DNA of 64,000 nt, taken from Volvariella volvacea V23. Lineage: Eukaryota; Basidiomycota; Agaricomycetes; Agaricales; Pluteaceae. The translations under genes were made by a program, and so were the position numbers. The stretch's first letter is position 1. Each line of letters opens with the position of its first letter. The stretch is taken from NCBI GenBank assembly GCA_000349905.1, contig KB722741.1, positions 3,876 through 67,875 of the forward strand. Reading direction: 5' to 3'. Of this stretch, positions 23,901 to 36,064 are shown piece by piece. The notes under the pieces were generated by a model. It did not search any database. It was not told the DNA's origin and saw only the letters and a list, made by a program, of their open reading frames with translations.

Positions 23901-25507
23901 GGTGCTGGGGGTATTGATACCTGTAGGGGCAGTACTTTGGGTTTCACTCCGTCTATTCAACCAATTGATGTTGCATGACAACGAGACAAGAAAGTGATGG
24001 GTGATGGGACGGATTCACGTTCACGTTCAGGTAGTCGCACAGTATTTCCCATAGGTTGGATAGTTTGGGATTCGCAGATGAGACGATATACAATAAAAAA
24101 GAAAGCGGAGGGATCAGTAAGAGATCTGTCTTTTTATTCCTTGAAACTAAGAGTACAGAGAGGTTTTGGATTTTGAGATTGGCACAATTCAGTGATTAGG
24201 GTATGATGACACTTTTGTCTGAGAGCGAGGAGAGATGATAATGCACGACGGATAAAGAAACATGTAGGATGTCCCAACAAGGAATAGTCGATAGGTAAAG
24301 CACACGAAGGGAAAAGAGGAGCCACAGAGGGGGGAGAGGAAACCAGCGGAGAGACAGGAAACGAATTTGCGCCAACCCAAAACCCATACAGGAAAAGCGA
24401 AAAAGAAAGGTGCGGAGGGAGGGAAAAGAAGACGGGTCACTCACCCCCGATCCCTCCAACACCAGCGAGCGACGTCTGTTGCTGCTGTTGCTGGAATTGC
24501 AAGGCCAGCTGAGAGCCTTGAGACGGCGGAGGTGGGATGTCGCCCGATAACCAACTCTGAATGAGACTCTGCATCAGCCCATCTTGCTGTGCCATCCCTC
24601 GTTGGAAGCCGACCATCTCGACCAGCACCTCCTGGTAGTTTCTCTCCAGCGTTCGCAATCGAACGACCATCTCATCCTGCTGTTCTAGGAGCATGCGTAC
24701 TTGGCTCTGTAGTGCGTCTACTTGTAGCTGTGTCGGTGAGAGCATGCCGTTTGATGAGGCTGACGCTGATGCGGCGCCAAGATGAGACGGTGGGAGTGTG
24801 GAGGCGGTGGGGGAGTATGATGATGCTGGGGACGGCGAGAGGGGTCTTGAGTGGTGATGGTGATGCGAGTGATGGTGATGTGGGTAATGGGCGGCGGCGG
24901 CTGCGGCGGCAGCCTGGGCGTTCTTGCGGGCGGCGGGGACTTTTCGCTTGATGTTCTCAAGCGCTTCCCGTCTATCGGCGTGGAAATCAGGGTGACGGAA
25001 TGTCCAGCTCTGTGAGAAACAAAGTGAGGCAAAGTTTCAGCGATGCGCTGGACGACTTACGTGTTCCCCAAACTGATTGTCGTCGGTGTTCTTTACTTTG
25101 TGGAAGTCGTACTTGTTCAGCTGGCGAACAAAGCTGGCAAAGTTGGAATGCTTGAACATGCGAGGGAGGATGGACTTTGTGAATTCGTTCATGTCTTTGA
25201 CGACGAAACAGTCGCCGTTGGGCCCCCACGAGACGACATGCTGGAAGGACTGGTCCTCGAGCATCTTGTAGAGCTTCTTGACAAAGTCGCTCGTGGAAGG
25301 CATGGAGTCGTCGACGGAGGATGATTGGGCAGGGCGTGTGGGAGCGGGAGTGGCAGCGGGGGCGACAGGAGAGAGCTGTTGCAGGTCTTTTTGTTGCTGC
25401 ATCAAGTCGTCTGCAGCAGCGAGGAGAGGAGGCTTGTCGTCGTTGTCGACGGTGAGGAGATACGAGTTGTACTTGGCGAGTGCTCGGTCGTCGCGATAAC
25501 CTGCCAT
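20960..25507 (-). CDS. SKN7: Skn7/Prr1-type response-regulator transcription factor
   Basis: Five exons (25507-25061, 25009-24445, 23952-22082, 21905-21776, 21693-20960) join in phase to 1,248 aa, about twice the yeast Skn7 length. Residues about 74-175 are an HSF-type DNA-binding domain (DFVKKLYKMLED, SNFASFVRQLNKYDFHKV). His tracts follow at 192-202, and a coiled coil at about 243-300. A receiver domain spans about 913-1030: acidic pocket VDDD at 917-920, phospho-acceptor D962 in MDIVMPKLDG, T990, and K1012 in SKPF. About 570 residues of Gly/Ser/Pro/Met-rich disorder separate the coiled coil from the receiver, and the tail is Met-Gly rich. In yeasts this factor takes phosphate from the Sln1-Ypd1 relay and drives oxidative-stress and cell-wall genes in the nucleus. 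The role here is inferred from the same architecture. The splice at the receiver Asp follows directly on LVLM. Confidence 0.95.
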
Positions 25508-28500
25508 TTTATTGAATTTACAGCTTATTTTTCAATTTTCACCACTCGTGTCCCACCTTCCGGATTGGGCAGGGCCGGGTCTAGGCACATCGCCGTCTAG
25601 ACCACGAGGACCACAGCAGCCATTCCAGACTCGCGGTCTAGACCCCCATCCCGGCTCTTCCCGGCATCACTCGAGTCCATTGTCGCCGGTGGAGTTTGGG
25701 TGGTCGTGGCGCGCACTCGCAGACGTGCCGGCGCGGGACATCTTTCAACGCCCAAATGAGCTGATCTGCGAGGGCAGTGCAGCCATGTCCTCAATCCAGC
25801 AGCTGGAGGACAACGTCTGCTGTATTGATCCGGCTTTCTGCGCAAGATAGCCTGCAATCAAGCGTTGCGATAGTGAGTACCCTCCCGGGTTCGCACATCA
25901 AACGAACCCCAGTATTTTTGTCGAAGGTGCGAGCAGTGTTCTGAACCTTCGCCAGTGTAGCTGTCACGGCCTCTGTCTTGCTGGCACTGCCAACGCAGGC
26001 CCGTCGACATTGCTCGAAGAGCCACCCACCGCGTCCAGGGCCAAGCTTGACACGCTTAAGCGGTTTTGCAGGTAGGTACGACAGTGGTCTGATGTTCTTG
26101 TTGACACTTTCGCGGCCGCCCTAGTTTGTGAAGTCATCCCGACCCATCGCACCTTTATGACCCACAAGCTCTACCTCCATTGTCCCATCGTAATGCCTTT
26201 TGGAATATTCGTCGCAATTTCGGAACGAAGCGTCGTATTGCCAGTACGTCACCACCTTCAAGAAGTATGACAAGCACAATTCCCAGCACCCTTCATACCG
26301 ACTGTCGCCCTTCGACACTTCGGCAACTCTAAATCTTTCGGCTTGCTGCAGACGGGTAACCTCGCTGCGTGGTAACCTGATGCGAGCTTCGGTGCCTCCA
26401 CCATCGAGCCTTGTATCATCCCCCTGTGATAAGGGTCGTCTTGTACTCACTTGACGCTTTAAAAGGAGTCGCTTCAAAAAACTTGCAAGGTGCGGAGGTC
26501 GTTCTAATCTATCGCATACGGACAACTACACCTTCAGTCTCATTCTCCTAATTAGACGCATCTCCACTGCGTCCCTCGCTGACCGCTTTTGCACACAACT
26601 CAGTACTGCTGCCCCCCTCGATCCTGAATGCCGCTCCTCCGCCCTCCGATCAATGCGCTCGCACTCTCGTGGCTGTATCCTCTGGCTGGTCACGGGTTTT
26701 ACTAATCGCTGGGAGGCTTGGCGCTGGTCACTCATCTGACATCGGAGCCCTTACTAGTAACTCGTGCCTGCTAGTCTCAAGACTAACTCAAGTCTCGTGC
26801 ACCTGACTTGCTGACTACCTACTGATATCTCGGCATTTATCACGGTCCAGCCTACATCCGACCTTGGTTTCCTTTGTCACGGGCGTTTACGGTGTACCTT
26901 GTACCCTTTCTTGATGCATATCCTCATGTTTATCAGCTCTACCCCCCTATTGCCTTCATCTTCGACTTGCGCGCTCTGCGAACTGGATCTTACGTAAGAT
27001 CAGCCCGTGGGTGATCTTCAAAGTTACTCTACAAAGACATAGTGCGACGACGAGCACGTCGACCATCTCCTTTTCGCCCCTCCCCTGTGCTCTCGTCCTG
27101 ATTATCTCGCACCGCTGTAGCGGTCAGCTTCTAGCCTAGATTCGACGGTTGATAACATAGCAAGGAGGGCTGATACCAAAAATAGCATGTGGCGTTTGAC
27201 ATAACGGGTACGATGGGCCTCGACGCAACGCGTGAGGAAGACTGCCGCTATTGAAACCGAACAGATAGCACTCTGGCGGTCAAAATGGATGGGGCAGATT
27301 GAACGAAGAACCAGACGAAAAGGCTCCGAACAGTACAGAGGGAGTAGCGGAGTAGATGGCGCACGCGTCGACTGGGCCTCGTGTAAATAGTTGATCCTTT
27401 GTTGAACGTCGACGTCCGACGATGACCCGGTCTCAAGAAGACAGTGTCAAGCCCGGAACCGATGTCTCTATCTTGAGCTTTCTCCCACGTATGAGAATTC
27501 TAGATCCGGACGGCGACACGTTTACGGCTCGGGTGCGTGTGTACCACGGAATATTTTGGGCGTGTAGCCATTGTGAGCGTTTTGTGCAACTTTTTGTGAA
27601 CGGAAGGACTTTTCGTCCGTGAGGGTGGTCTCACATGTGCGTTGGACGGGATTCGTGTTGGGCATGAGGAGTGTGGCTGATAATAGCAACCGGAACGGGA
27701 GAGTCTGGTGCAACAGGAAGGTCGCTCCGTCTACGGGAATGAATTGCAGTACCTTTGATTCCCTCGTGCTGCCATCAACTCGGCACCAAGTTTGACTGAG
27801 GGATGAATCTAATGGATCGGAAATGAATAGCATAGCCAGGGCGATGGTTGCTGTGCTGGAGAAGAATAGGACGAGATACATGAAGGCCGGGATGCAGGCA
27901 AGACCTCTTCACTACAGTCACCTTGGCCACTGCTACTTTAACGTATACATACTGTGTTTTTTACTTTTAAGGCATGCGTGTCTGGCAACAGGAAAGGTAT
28001 AGGCCTTGGTCCTCGCCCAGCAACCGGGTTACGAGGCCCGGTTCACGAGCTCCTGCTGCTATCCTTTCTACTATTCTGTAAACACCATGGCCAACTTTAT
28101 AGATGACGCCGGAAGGCGGTTGGGAGATCTGCAAGGAGCAAGAGGGTCGGGTAAGTTGTCATTGTGCGCCAATACAGACAAGTTGCAGTCAAAGCCCGGG
28201 AGCTATTCATCTTTGTCTGAGCGACTCATTTTTGCAACTAGTTTCGAGTCGCGTCGTGCTGGCTTTGCGTACTTGGCGCCAGCGTGACGTTACCGAATGT
28301 GACGAATCGTGTAGCAATTTTGAGCGCACGGCTTCACCTCGTTCTTCTCGTCATAAGCGCCGACTCCTGCAATGTGAATGCCCCGGAGTTCCTATACTAT
28401 AGACTGGTGGTTTCAAGTCGACGGTGCTTCCTTCCCGTGGTCGGGAGGCGTCGTATTTGACGCGTTGGCTGTGGTTTGGTGGGTCTGGATGTTCCTACTT

Positions 28501-28802
28501 GTTGGATTGACCATTCTGACACAGAGGGCAGCCAAGTCCGGATGCGGCCTAAACGCCAAAGGAAACACGGATCCAGCGCATTGCATCAGTGTTCAGAGGG
28601 CAATGTACTTGCAGTTGGAGGTTTTGGTAAACCGGATGCAGCGCTGGCCCTGCAACACGAGGAGACATATATCCGACGTGCACGGGCAAACACCCATCAA
28701 CGTTATCAATACTGTACGACAGGTACGGAGTTGATGCACGCTGCTGGAGTGTGTGAAGGACGTTAAGAACCGTCTTCGAGCGAGAGGGCACAGCACCCAT
28801 CC
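25508..28802. other. long intergenic stretch, no gene seen
   Basis: It holds the SKN7 promoter at the left and the upstream flank of family copy D at the right. Open frames are short and unsupported on both strands. I see no TATA box like that of the other family copies before copy D. Confidence 0.5.
25593..25645. promoter_or_regulatory. imperfect inverted repeat upstream of SKN7
   Basis: The arms 25593-25608 and 25630-25645 match at 13 of 16 positions when one is reversed. Each contains the palindromic core GTCTAGACC. They lie about 90-140 nt upstream of the SKN7 ATG. A factor-binding site is possible; no known motif is recognised. Confidence 0.3.
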
Positions 28803-30232
28803 ATGTTCTTAGCTGGCCTCCTTCTCGCCGCCATCGCGCGGGCGCTTGCATCTCCAGTACCCACAAGTGTGCCGGATCGCTCTATCCCAAGCCCTTTATG
28901 CGCCGTCGCCGCAGCCGTGACCGCCTCAACATGCGATCCCACTCGCACCAGGACCCTCTTTGACATCCTGTGGAGCTGCATCGGTGTCATTTTGCTCTGC
29001 ACATACATCTCAATCCACCCCAACATTCCTGACCAGACCGACTCGTGGGCGAAATCGACGTGGATGAGGGTGCGGACGACGTTGTACGCGCTTTTGGCGC
29101 CGGAGGTGGTGATCATTTGGGCTATCAGGCAGAGGATCATGGCGGGCAAGATCGCGAGGAGGAATCAGCGTGAGTCGCTGCCATCGCTCTTTTGTGGTGC
29201 CGCTGACGCGTCAAAGACCGCGGGTGGACGAGGACCCACGGGTTTTTCGTGCAAATGGGGGGACTGATGAGGTGGGTGGGAACTGGTCAAAGGGCGACTT
29301 ATCGAGTCTCTTGCATCAGGTATGACACGCACTGGGAGACCGTCAAGATACCACGTATCCCAGAAAAGGAGATAAGGGATCGCGGGAAGGGGGATATCCT
29401 TTCCAAGGCCATCGTCGTCATTCAGACGAGTTGGTTTGTCGCCCAGTGCATCGCTCGTCATGTTCAGGGCCTAGTGCTTACGGAAATCGAGCTAGTCACC
29501 CTTGCATTTGCGACGCTCAACGTGATCACGTATGGGTTATGGTGGGAAAAGCCGCTCAATGTCGAATATCCGATCTATTTTGACGAGGAGGGAAAACGGG
29601 TGGATGGGCCGGAGGAAAGGGGGAACGAAAAAGCGTGGTATGAGGAGATTTGGAGGTGTTGGAAAGAATGTCTGCTGGCGTGGAAGTATTCCTTCCGGCA
29701 ATGTGGGTCGGTGAAGACATTCGTCCACGGGATCAAAGCGATATTTTCAGCTGTCTTCAACCCTCTTGAGCAAATGATGGGCGAGCCGAATGACGACGAC
29801 AGAGTGTCGAGTGTCCATCCATTCTACGCTCCGTGGATGGACAATTTCGATCGCGGCCTTGCATTATTCTACGGCTCTGTCATCGGGATTCTTTTCGGTG
29901 GAATCCATGTGATCGGCTGGAACTTCAAATTCCCTACGCCCGTCGAGCTCTGGCTTTGGAGAGCCTCTTCTCTCATCCTCACCGTCATCCCATTCCTCCT
30001 CGCCGTTGGATCCGCCTTTTTCGTCGCAGAGGTCCGAACGGAGAGTGCAACGTCAAGGAAGACGTATGAAATCGCGAGGCTGGTGTTTATCTCCCCGACG
30101 GCATTTATTGGCGCTCCGCTCTACTTTGCTGCGCGCATCGTCATCCTCGTCCTCGCGTTCTTTGCCCTCCGAGCTTTACCGGACTCGGCGTATGAAAACG
30201 TGAGCTGGACGGGGTTTCTGCCCCATATATGA
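28803..30232 (+). CDS. family copy D: intact multi-pass membrane protein, unknown function
   Basis: Exons 28803-29169 and 29217-30232 (47-nt intron, phase 1) give 460 aa with no lesion. It begins MFLAGLLLAAIARALASP, a likely signal peptide. Then come CDPTRTRTLFDILWSC and a hydrophobic segment, ALLAPEVVIIWAIRQRI, the HGFFVQMGGL motif, IPRIPEKEIRDRGKGD, TSWFVAQCIAR, ITYGLWWEKPLN, YFDEEGKRVDGPEE, a variable middle with SVHPFYAP, and three C-terminal hydrophobic segments ending TGFLPHI. About seven membrane spans are expected. I know similar unnamed proteins from Agaricomycetes but no function. Its VHPFYA loop is shared only with fragment F, so D and F form a subgroup. It lies tail-to-tail with copy E. 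Confidence 0.88.
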
Positions 30233-32382
30233 TTCATGTTTGCTGGTGCGTCTCCCGCCTCTTTGGCAGCTCCTAGTCGAAGGAAACCTAGCTGTCATCG
30301 CTGACTTTTCTCGGATTTGTGATCTCGCTAGTTGATTGGAAGGCTACGAGATTGCGAGTTAGGGCTCGACGGCGCAGTGCGATGCCATCCAGGGCTTAGG
30401 CTTGAACTGCTGATCGTGCAAGTTTGTGATTCAGGACGCGTCCGTCGCTTCTCTGGGGCTTTGCGTGTTACACTGCGGTGTATTCTGTGTTGTGAATCCC
30501 GTGCAATCTCTGGTGACAGCAAGCATGCGACTTATTTTTATCACAACTAGTGAAAAAGCAAGTACTCGGGTCTGGATGGATGCAATCAACACAGGAAACA
30601 ACGACGCGTTGGCATACATGCGTTGGTTATCTTCCCAAATCGACATTGTATCCTTGACCACCTTTGGGGGGTGGGAAATGAACTGCGTCCTGAAGAGTCG
30701 ATCTATAGAATCAAGTACGAGAGACGGGGCGTGCCAACGACATTTGGGTTTAGGGGCTGATCATGAGAGCATTGCCATCGTCAAGCTTGGTGCCCTGTTC
30801 CTGAACGCCAGTACGGTGCTCAGAGCGGGTGACTTGGAGATGACACCCAGAGGAACGGGTGTCAAGTATGTGAGGTTCCTTCACACAGGGAAGATTCATT
30901 AGGTATGTGAGCCAAATGGGTTTTTGGTACTTCTTTATTGATGAGGTATTATCTGGCTAATCGGTATATACCTTGCATGGTCTTTCGCTGGCAACAGTTC
31001 TGGCTCCGTCGCGTTGATTCAGCTGCAATTATACAATTCATGCCCCTACTGGCGATGCTAAGCATGCGCTGTCTCACATGTACCCTACGAGCTATCACTG
31101 TAGTCCCTCTTGCAAGTTCTGGTCCTTTTACCTGGATTACCGACCTTTGAGTGGCGCATACCTGGGTGGCGTGGGTACAAAGACGTCAACTGTGGCATTC
31201 CGCTGTTCACCCACCAACCAAGTATCTCGGAGACGATGCTCAAAGGAACGCAAGCAGCACGAATGGGCAGTGGATGGAATTTGTTGATATAGAAATTGTT
31301 GCGGCTGTAGGGGTGGTGTAAGGATGCTGTCGATAGTTTCAGTCGCCCAGATGGCGGGTGAGGCTGGTTAGTTAAAAATACTTTATTTTATTTGCCGACT
31401 CAGTCATGGATGAGCGTTCTTAGCATCTCAGAGTAAAGAGAGTGCGAAAAACGATGATGATACCGATCTAACCAGGTTGTGAGGTTGGCCATTGGGAGTG
31501 ATCCAATGTAGCTCGTTTCATTGGGTCCTCAGTGGTACGTCTGGCCTCCATTTCTTGTTTCATGAGGTTCTTGCATTAGCTATACAGCTAGGAGCTGCGG
31601 ATGTTTGCAAAGAATCATATGGGATGTTGGAGACTGACAGACATGGTATGTCAAATACCATTCGAGCTTGTGTGCCAGTTGACGATTTCCTCGAGCAGCG
31701 TCATTCATCCTCAACGACGCACATCCAACGACGCTGACACGTCGTTCGCTTGCTCTATCTGAATGTCCAGCCAGGAAATGGGCAGTCGACGACAAGAAGG
31801 GACCGCTCCTGCTCGAGGGCGTTATATGTCGCTATGTTTGCCAGTTGCGAATCGACCCCGCTCGTATAATCGGAGTGCTTGTCTATCTACTTGCCGCATC
31901 TCGAAAAGCAAAGGCCGATGCCGTAGCTGAAGAGGCCATGGCATCGCCTGAGCGAGAGACGAAGTATTTGTGGACGGACATGTGCAAGGACACAGAACCA
32001 GGTTATATGCGCGGTCGCGAGCGTAAAGAGGTGCATTATTGGTCTTTACAGACTTGGTTTGCTTGTAGGTTCATTACCACTAGGTCGTGGTCATAGACCC
32101 GTTGTCACATTGAGGGGATAGATTATGTGGCAGCACCGCAGTGACCGCGATGGCGGTGGCGGGTTGGTGAGTTCTCAGTGTCAGAAAAGCTATGTGAATT
32201 GAACAACGAAGTGCAAAGCAAAGAGTAAATGGGGCAAGACGGCGGGAGGTCTATGACATTCAACATGGCAAGCACATGGACAATAGATTTGCTACACTGT
32301 GGGGCAAGCTATGTGCAGTGCGGATTGGAGGGGATAGAACGCGAGATGTTCGCGTACAAGCAGCAGATACTGAGGAGGCTGC
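30233..32382. other. intergenic between convergent copies D and E
   Basis: No supportable gene. Short open frames (for example about 31845-32096 plus) start without ATG and lack any family resemblance. Confidence 0.5.
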
Positions 32383-33771
32383 CTAGATATGGGGAATGAA
32401 CTCGGTCCACCTCACGTTCTGGTATGCAGAGTCGGGGAGAGCGCGGAGGGTGTAGAATGCGAGGAACAGGTTGATGAGGCGAGCAGCGAGATAGATCAGG
32501 GGGCACACATAGAGAGTGAAAAAAGAGAGTGAAGCCCACAGGATTTTTACGGCAACGGTGGCACCCCTTATGAGCTCGAGAGCAACTGAGATTGCGAGAA
32601 GGAGAGGGGCAGCGGTGATGACGATAGAAGAGGCGCGCCACAGCCAGAGTTCGGTCGTCGTTGGGAATTGAAAATTCCAGCCAACGAGGTGAACTCCGCC
32701 GAAAATAACGCCGATGGCCAAGCCCCAAAACACATCTATCCTTTGTCAGCGCCAGCGTCATTGCATCAACACAATTCTCACTTCTGTGGTCGCGCATGTC
32801 CATCATGTCCATCAGAGGGCCAAATACGGCCGAAAAGGGTTCTACGATCCCCTTTACAAAGACTGTCACAACCACTCCATGCCAGTGAATAGATTTTCTC
32901 CATCCCACACAGTACTCCTTGTTGCCCTCCCACATTCCTCGGTACCACGCCACGCTCTCCTCTTCCGGTCCGTCCACCCGCTTTCCCTCCTCATCAAAGT
33001 AGATCGGGTACTCGACATTCAGCGGCTTGTCCCACCACAGCCCATACGTGATCACGTTCAACGCCGCGAAAGCAAGGGTGACCAACTCGATTTCGGTCAG
33101 GACAAGGCCTTGGGTGTGCCGTGCAATGCATTGTGCAACGAACCATGTGGTCTGGATGACGACGATGGCCTTTGCGAGCACGTCGCCTTTTCCATGGTCC
33201 CTGATCTCTTTCTCGGGGATGCGTGGTATCTTGACGTCTGATATGTCCCTGTAGTCCAAGACGTGCTCGGTCGAGTTACTCGTAAGTTGCACCAAACCTC
33301 CCATTTGAACAAAGAAACCGTGCGTTCTTGTCCATTTTTGATCTACAACCTGTAAGTGTCAACCCATCCAGTTTGTAGGTGCTGCTCACCTTTCATTTTC
33401 TTCGCTATCCTTCCTGCTATGATCCTCTCATTTATTGCCCACATAATGATGAACTCTGGAGCAAGCAACGCATACAATGTCGTCCGAATTCGCAACCACT
33501 TCACCTTCATCCACGATGCCTTTCTTTTCGGGAGGTTATGATGAATAGAGATATATGTACACAGCATGATGACCCCGATGCAGCTGTACAGAATGTCAAA
33601 CAGCGTCCTGGTCCGGGTAGGATCACATTGCGACTGCGGTACAATCGAGGCAGCAGCGACGATGACGCATATGGGGCTTGCACTCGAGTTGGGATTTCCA
33701 GGGACCGTGATGGGTGCGGGAGAGGAGAGGGCTTGTACAAACGCTGCAATGAATAGACCGGCGAGGAACAT
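32383..33771 (-). pseudogene. family copy E: membrane-protein gene with one frameshift
   Basis: Exon 1 (33771-33390) and the 47-nt intron (33389-33343) are perfect, and exon 2 opens at 33342 with the usual WTRTHGFFVQMGGLVQL. The family frame holds down to the DAM motif. Around 32725-32760 a small deletion replaces the acidic loop and shifts the frame. The last third (AIGVIFGGVHLVGWNFQF through FIPHI) is intact in the other frame. Reading straight on gives an unrelated tail. One lesion only, so either a young pseudogene or an assembly error. Its exon 1 and intron are strikingly close to copy I, 19 kb away and inverted. Confidence 0.75.
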
Positions 33772-36064
33772 GGTGCGTCTGCATTCGCTCGACTTTCGTT
33801 CACCGTGAATGTCTTATACCCAATCCCCTGACTATTACTATCATTCGATCCATTCAGTATTTGGTTGTGTCCGCCGGCCACGTTCCCATGGCGCACCTCT
33901 CGAGCTAGGATAACATGCATCAAACGGAGTCATCAAGTAATTGAAATGCGGTGAGAGTAATGACAGGGCCTGCCTCACTTCGCTTGAGAGCGTCCATTCC
34001 AATCAACACGAGCATCACTCTGCTTCGGCTCACGCACGAGGATTCAGTAATTCATCAGCGATCGCCGGTCTTGTCAATGTGCAGCACAATTCTTGAAACA
34101 TGTCATCTTCGCACCCCTAATCCATTAATGACTGGATTTCTCCTGCTCCTTGCTCATCGCTTTGGAATATACGGTACAGGCTTAAACCTACCTTTGATGG
34201 TATATCTCAACCCTTAAACGGTAAACGAGTCCCCCGAGGACACAAAGCTTGCATGCACAATCATAACCGTCCTCACCACCGTCACGCAACATGGCACCCT
34301 TTTGCATGAAAAATACGCCTCGACATGAATGATGAGGCACAGCGAGTGTCAGGGATCAGTCGCAACTCCATGCGTCGCAGCTGCTTCATCGCAAGAGCGC
34401 CTATTGCAATACAATTCGGGCGTCACATTTTCTCTTGTCCACACACGAGGCCGATCATGCAGGGAACGTCCGTGAGGCATCCTTTGGCATATTTGTGATG
34501 AAGCACCGATGAACTTGTGAAGGGCGACACTGGCAGGTGAGCCTGGTGGTCGGCGTGGGGTTTGGTGTTCTCCATGCCTCGCGAGCATTGTTGTGCCAAA
34601 GGCGACCAGGGGTTCGAGGTTTTTTCAGTCTAACGTGTCTTTAGATTCGGTCTCCAGGCCAATGACGAGCGTGTGAATGGTGTCATGCCTGGAATTTTCG
34701 GTTCGCACTTATGTTTGCGGCCTATCGCGGACGGGAGAACTGCCAACGTTCGCGATGGTGGTATTTTGGTGTGGCTCGACAACGCAAGTCAGAAGCTGTG
34801 CAGGTCTGGATGGGAACGATCGGGGCCACGTCGGTCGTGTCAGCTGGATGCAACGCTGACCTCTATCCATCGCTCTTTTATTTCAGTCAGGCGCGAGGTC
34901 ATGTCCTATCTCTTTGACTTTGTTGACTACTCGAATGGAAACGATAGGGCGTCGGCCCTTTGACCTCTAGAATGTCCAAATGGCGACTTGAAGGTCTGGA
35001 AGAACACTCTCACCTTGCTTTTCGTGCGGAGGCGTGTAATGATATTGTGGGAAGTGTCAGAATTCGTGCCTCAAGGCGTTTAGATTTGCCTGCTGAAGGC
35101 TGGGGAACGACGACTTGGGGTGGGGGTTTACAAACGGATAAGGAATACGGCGTATGTAGATGATCGAAATAAAGTTCGTCTCACAGTCATGTGACCATGA
35201 GCTTGTCGAAATATATGTAAAGGAAGGAGCGTGATGGTTGGGCAATGGACGGGCGGTGCAGAGGTGCAGAGGTGCGGGGAGCTCACCTTGGTCGTACAAA
35301 AGTACTGGCTCCTTCGAATCGTGGGGTGTTTTCCAGTTGGAAGGGGACTGAACGTTCTTTTGGCTGATAGATGGATGGTTGTATGCATGTAGCATTCCAT
35401 GGTCGTCAGAGAATTTCAGTTAGGACCAGGCCTTGGGTGTGACATGCGATGCGTTGTGCGATGGATTCGCAAACTTGGGGATGGTAAGCATATGGCGTCT
35501 CTGACCGTGAGATTTGGGCCATCTCATTACAAGTACAGGTCTTGCGTTTGTTGTTGGCATCTTCAGGTTCGGAATGACGTCCTGTTTAGACGTATTAATG
35601 CGACCTTATGCGGGGAGTCATTGTCATGGACGGTAATTGAACGTGCGAGCAGGGCTTGACGCGGGGCACCGGAGAGTATGTTGTATTGTCACTAGGTGCC
35701 CTCTGCATTCAAACTTATTACATCATTGCAGCTGCAACAATGATCAACACACTTTCGGTATTCGTAGTAAAGACGCGAAACTTCCTCACACAAAATTCTT
35801 GATGGAGTAGCGAGGCCATATTTTGATCAACCCTTACAAACTTTTCGTTTCCAATAACTGCTGACATTTACACTACAAAATAGACGGTTGAGAATCGATC
35901 GTATAGCCTCGTCTACAGTAGATATCTTCAAAATACAGACCGCGCGGGAAGAAACCATGAATGCTGAGGGTACGAAGAGGGTCCATGGGGCGATTATTTT
36001 CGAGGAGCCACTCTTACAACCCTGCTTTTCGTCAGAATCCGTTAATGATGCTCTAATTAGGCAC
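33772..36064. other. intergenic, no gene seen
   Basis: It covers the copy E upstream flank and the 3' flank of the giant gene. Only short unsupported open frames are present. A possible extra last exon of the giant gene lies at about 35994-36021. Confidence 0.5.
33813..33818 (-). promoter_or_regulatory. TATA-like box of family copy E
   Basis: TATAAG on the minus strand, about 42-47 nt before the ATG at 33771. It is in the conserved family position. Confidence 0.5.
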
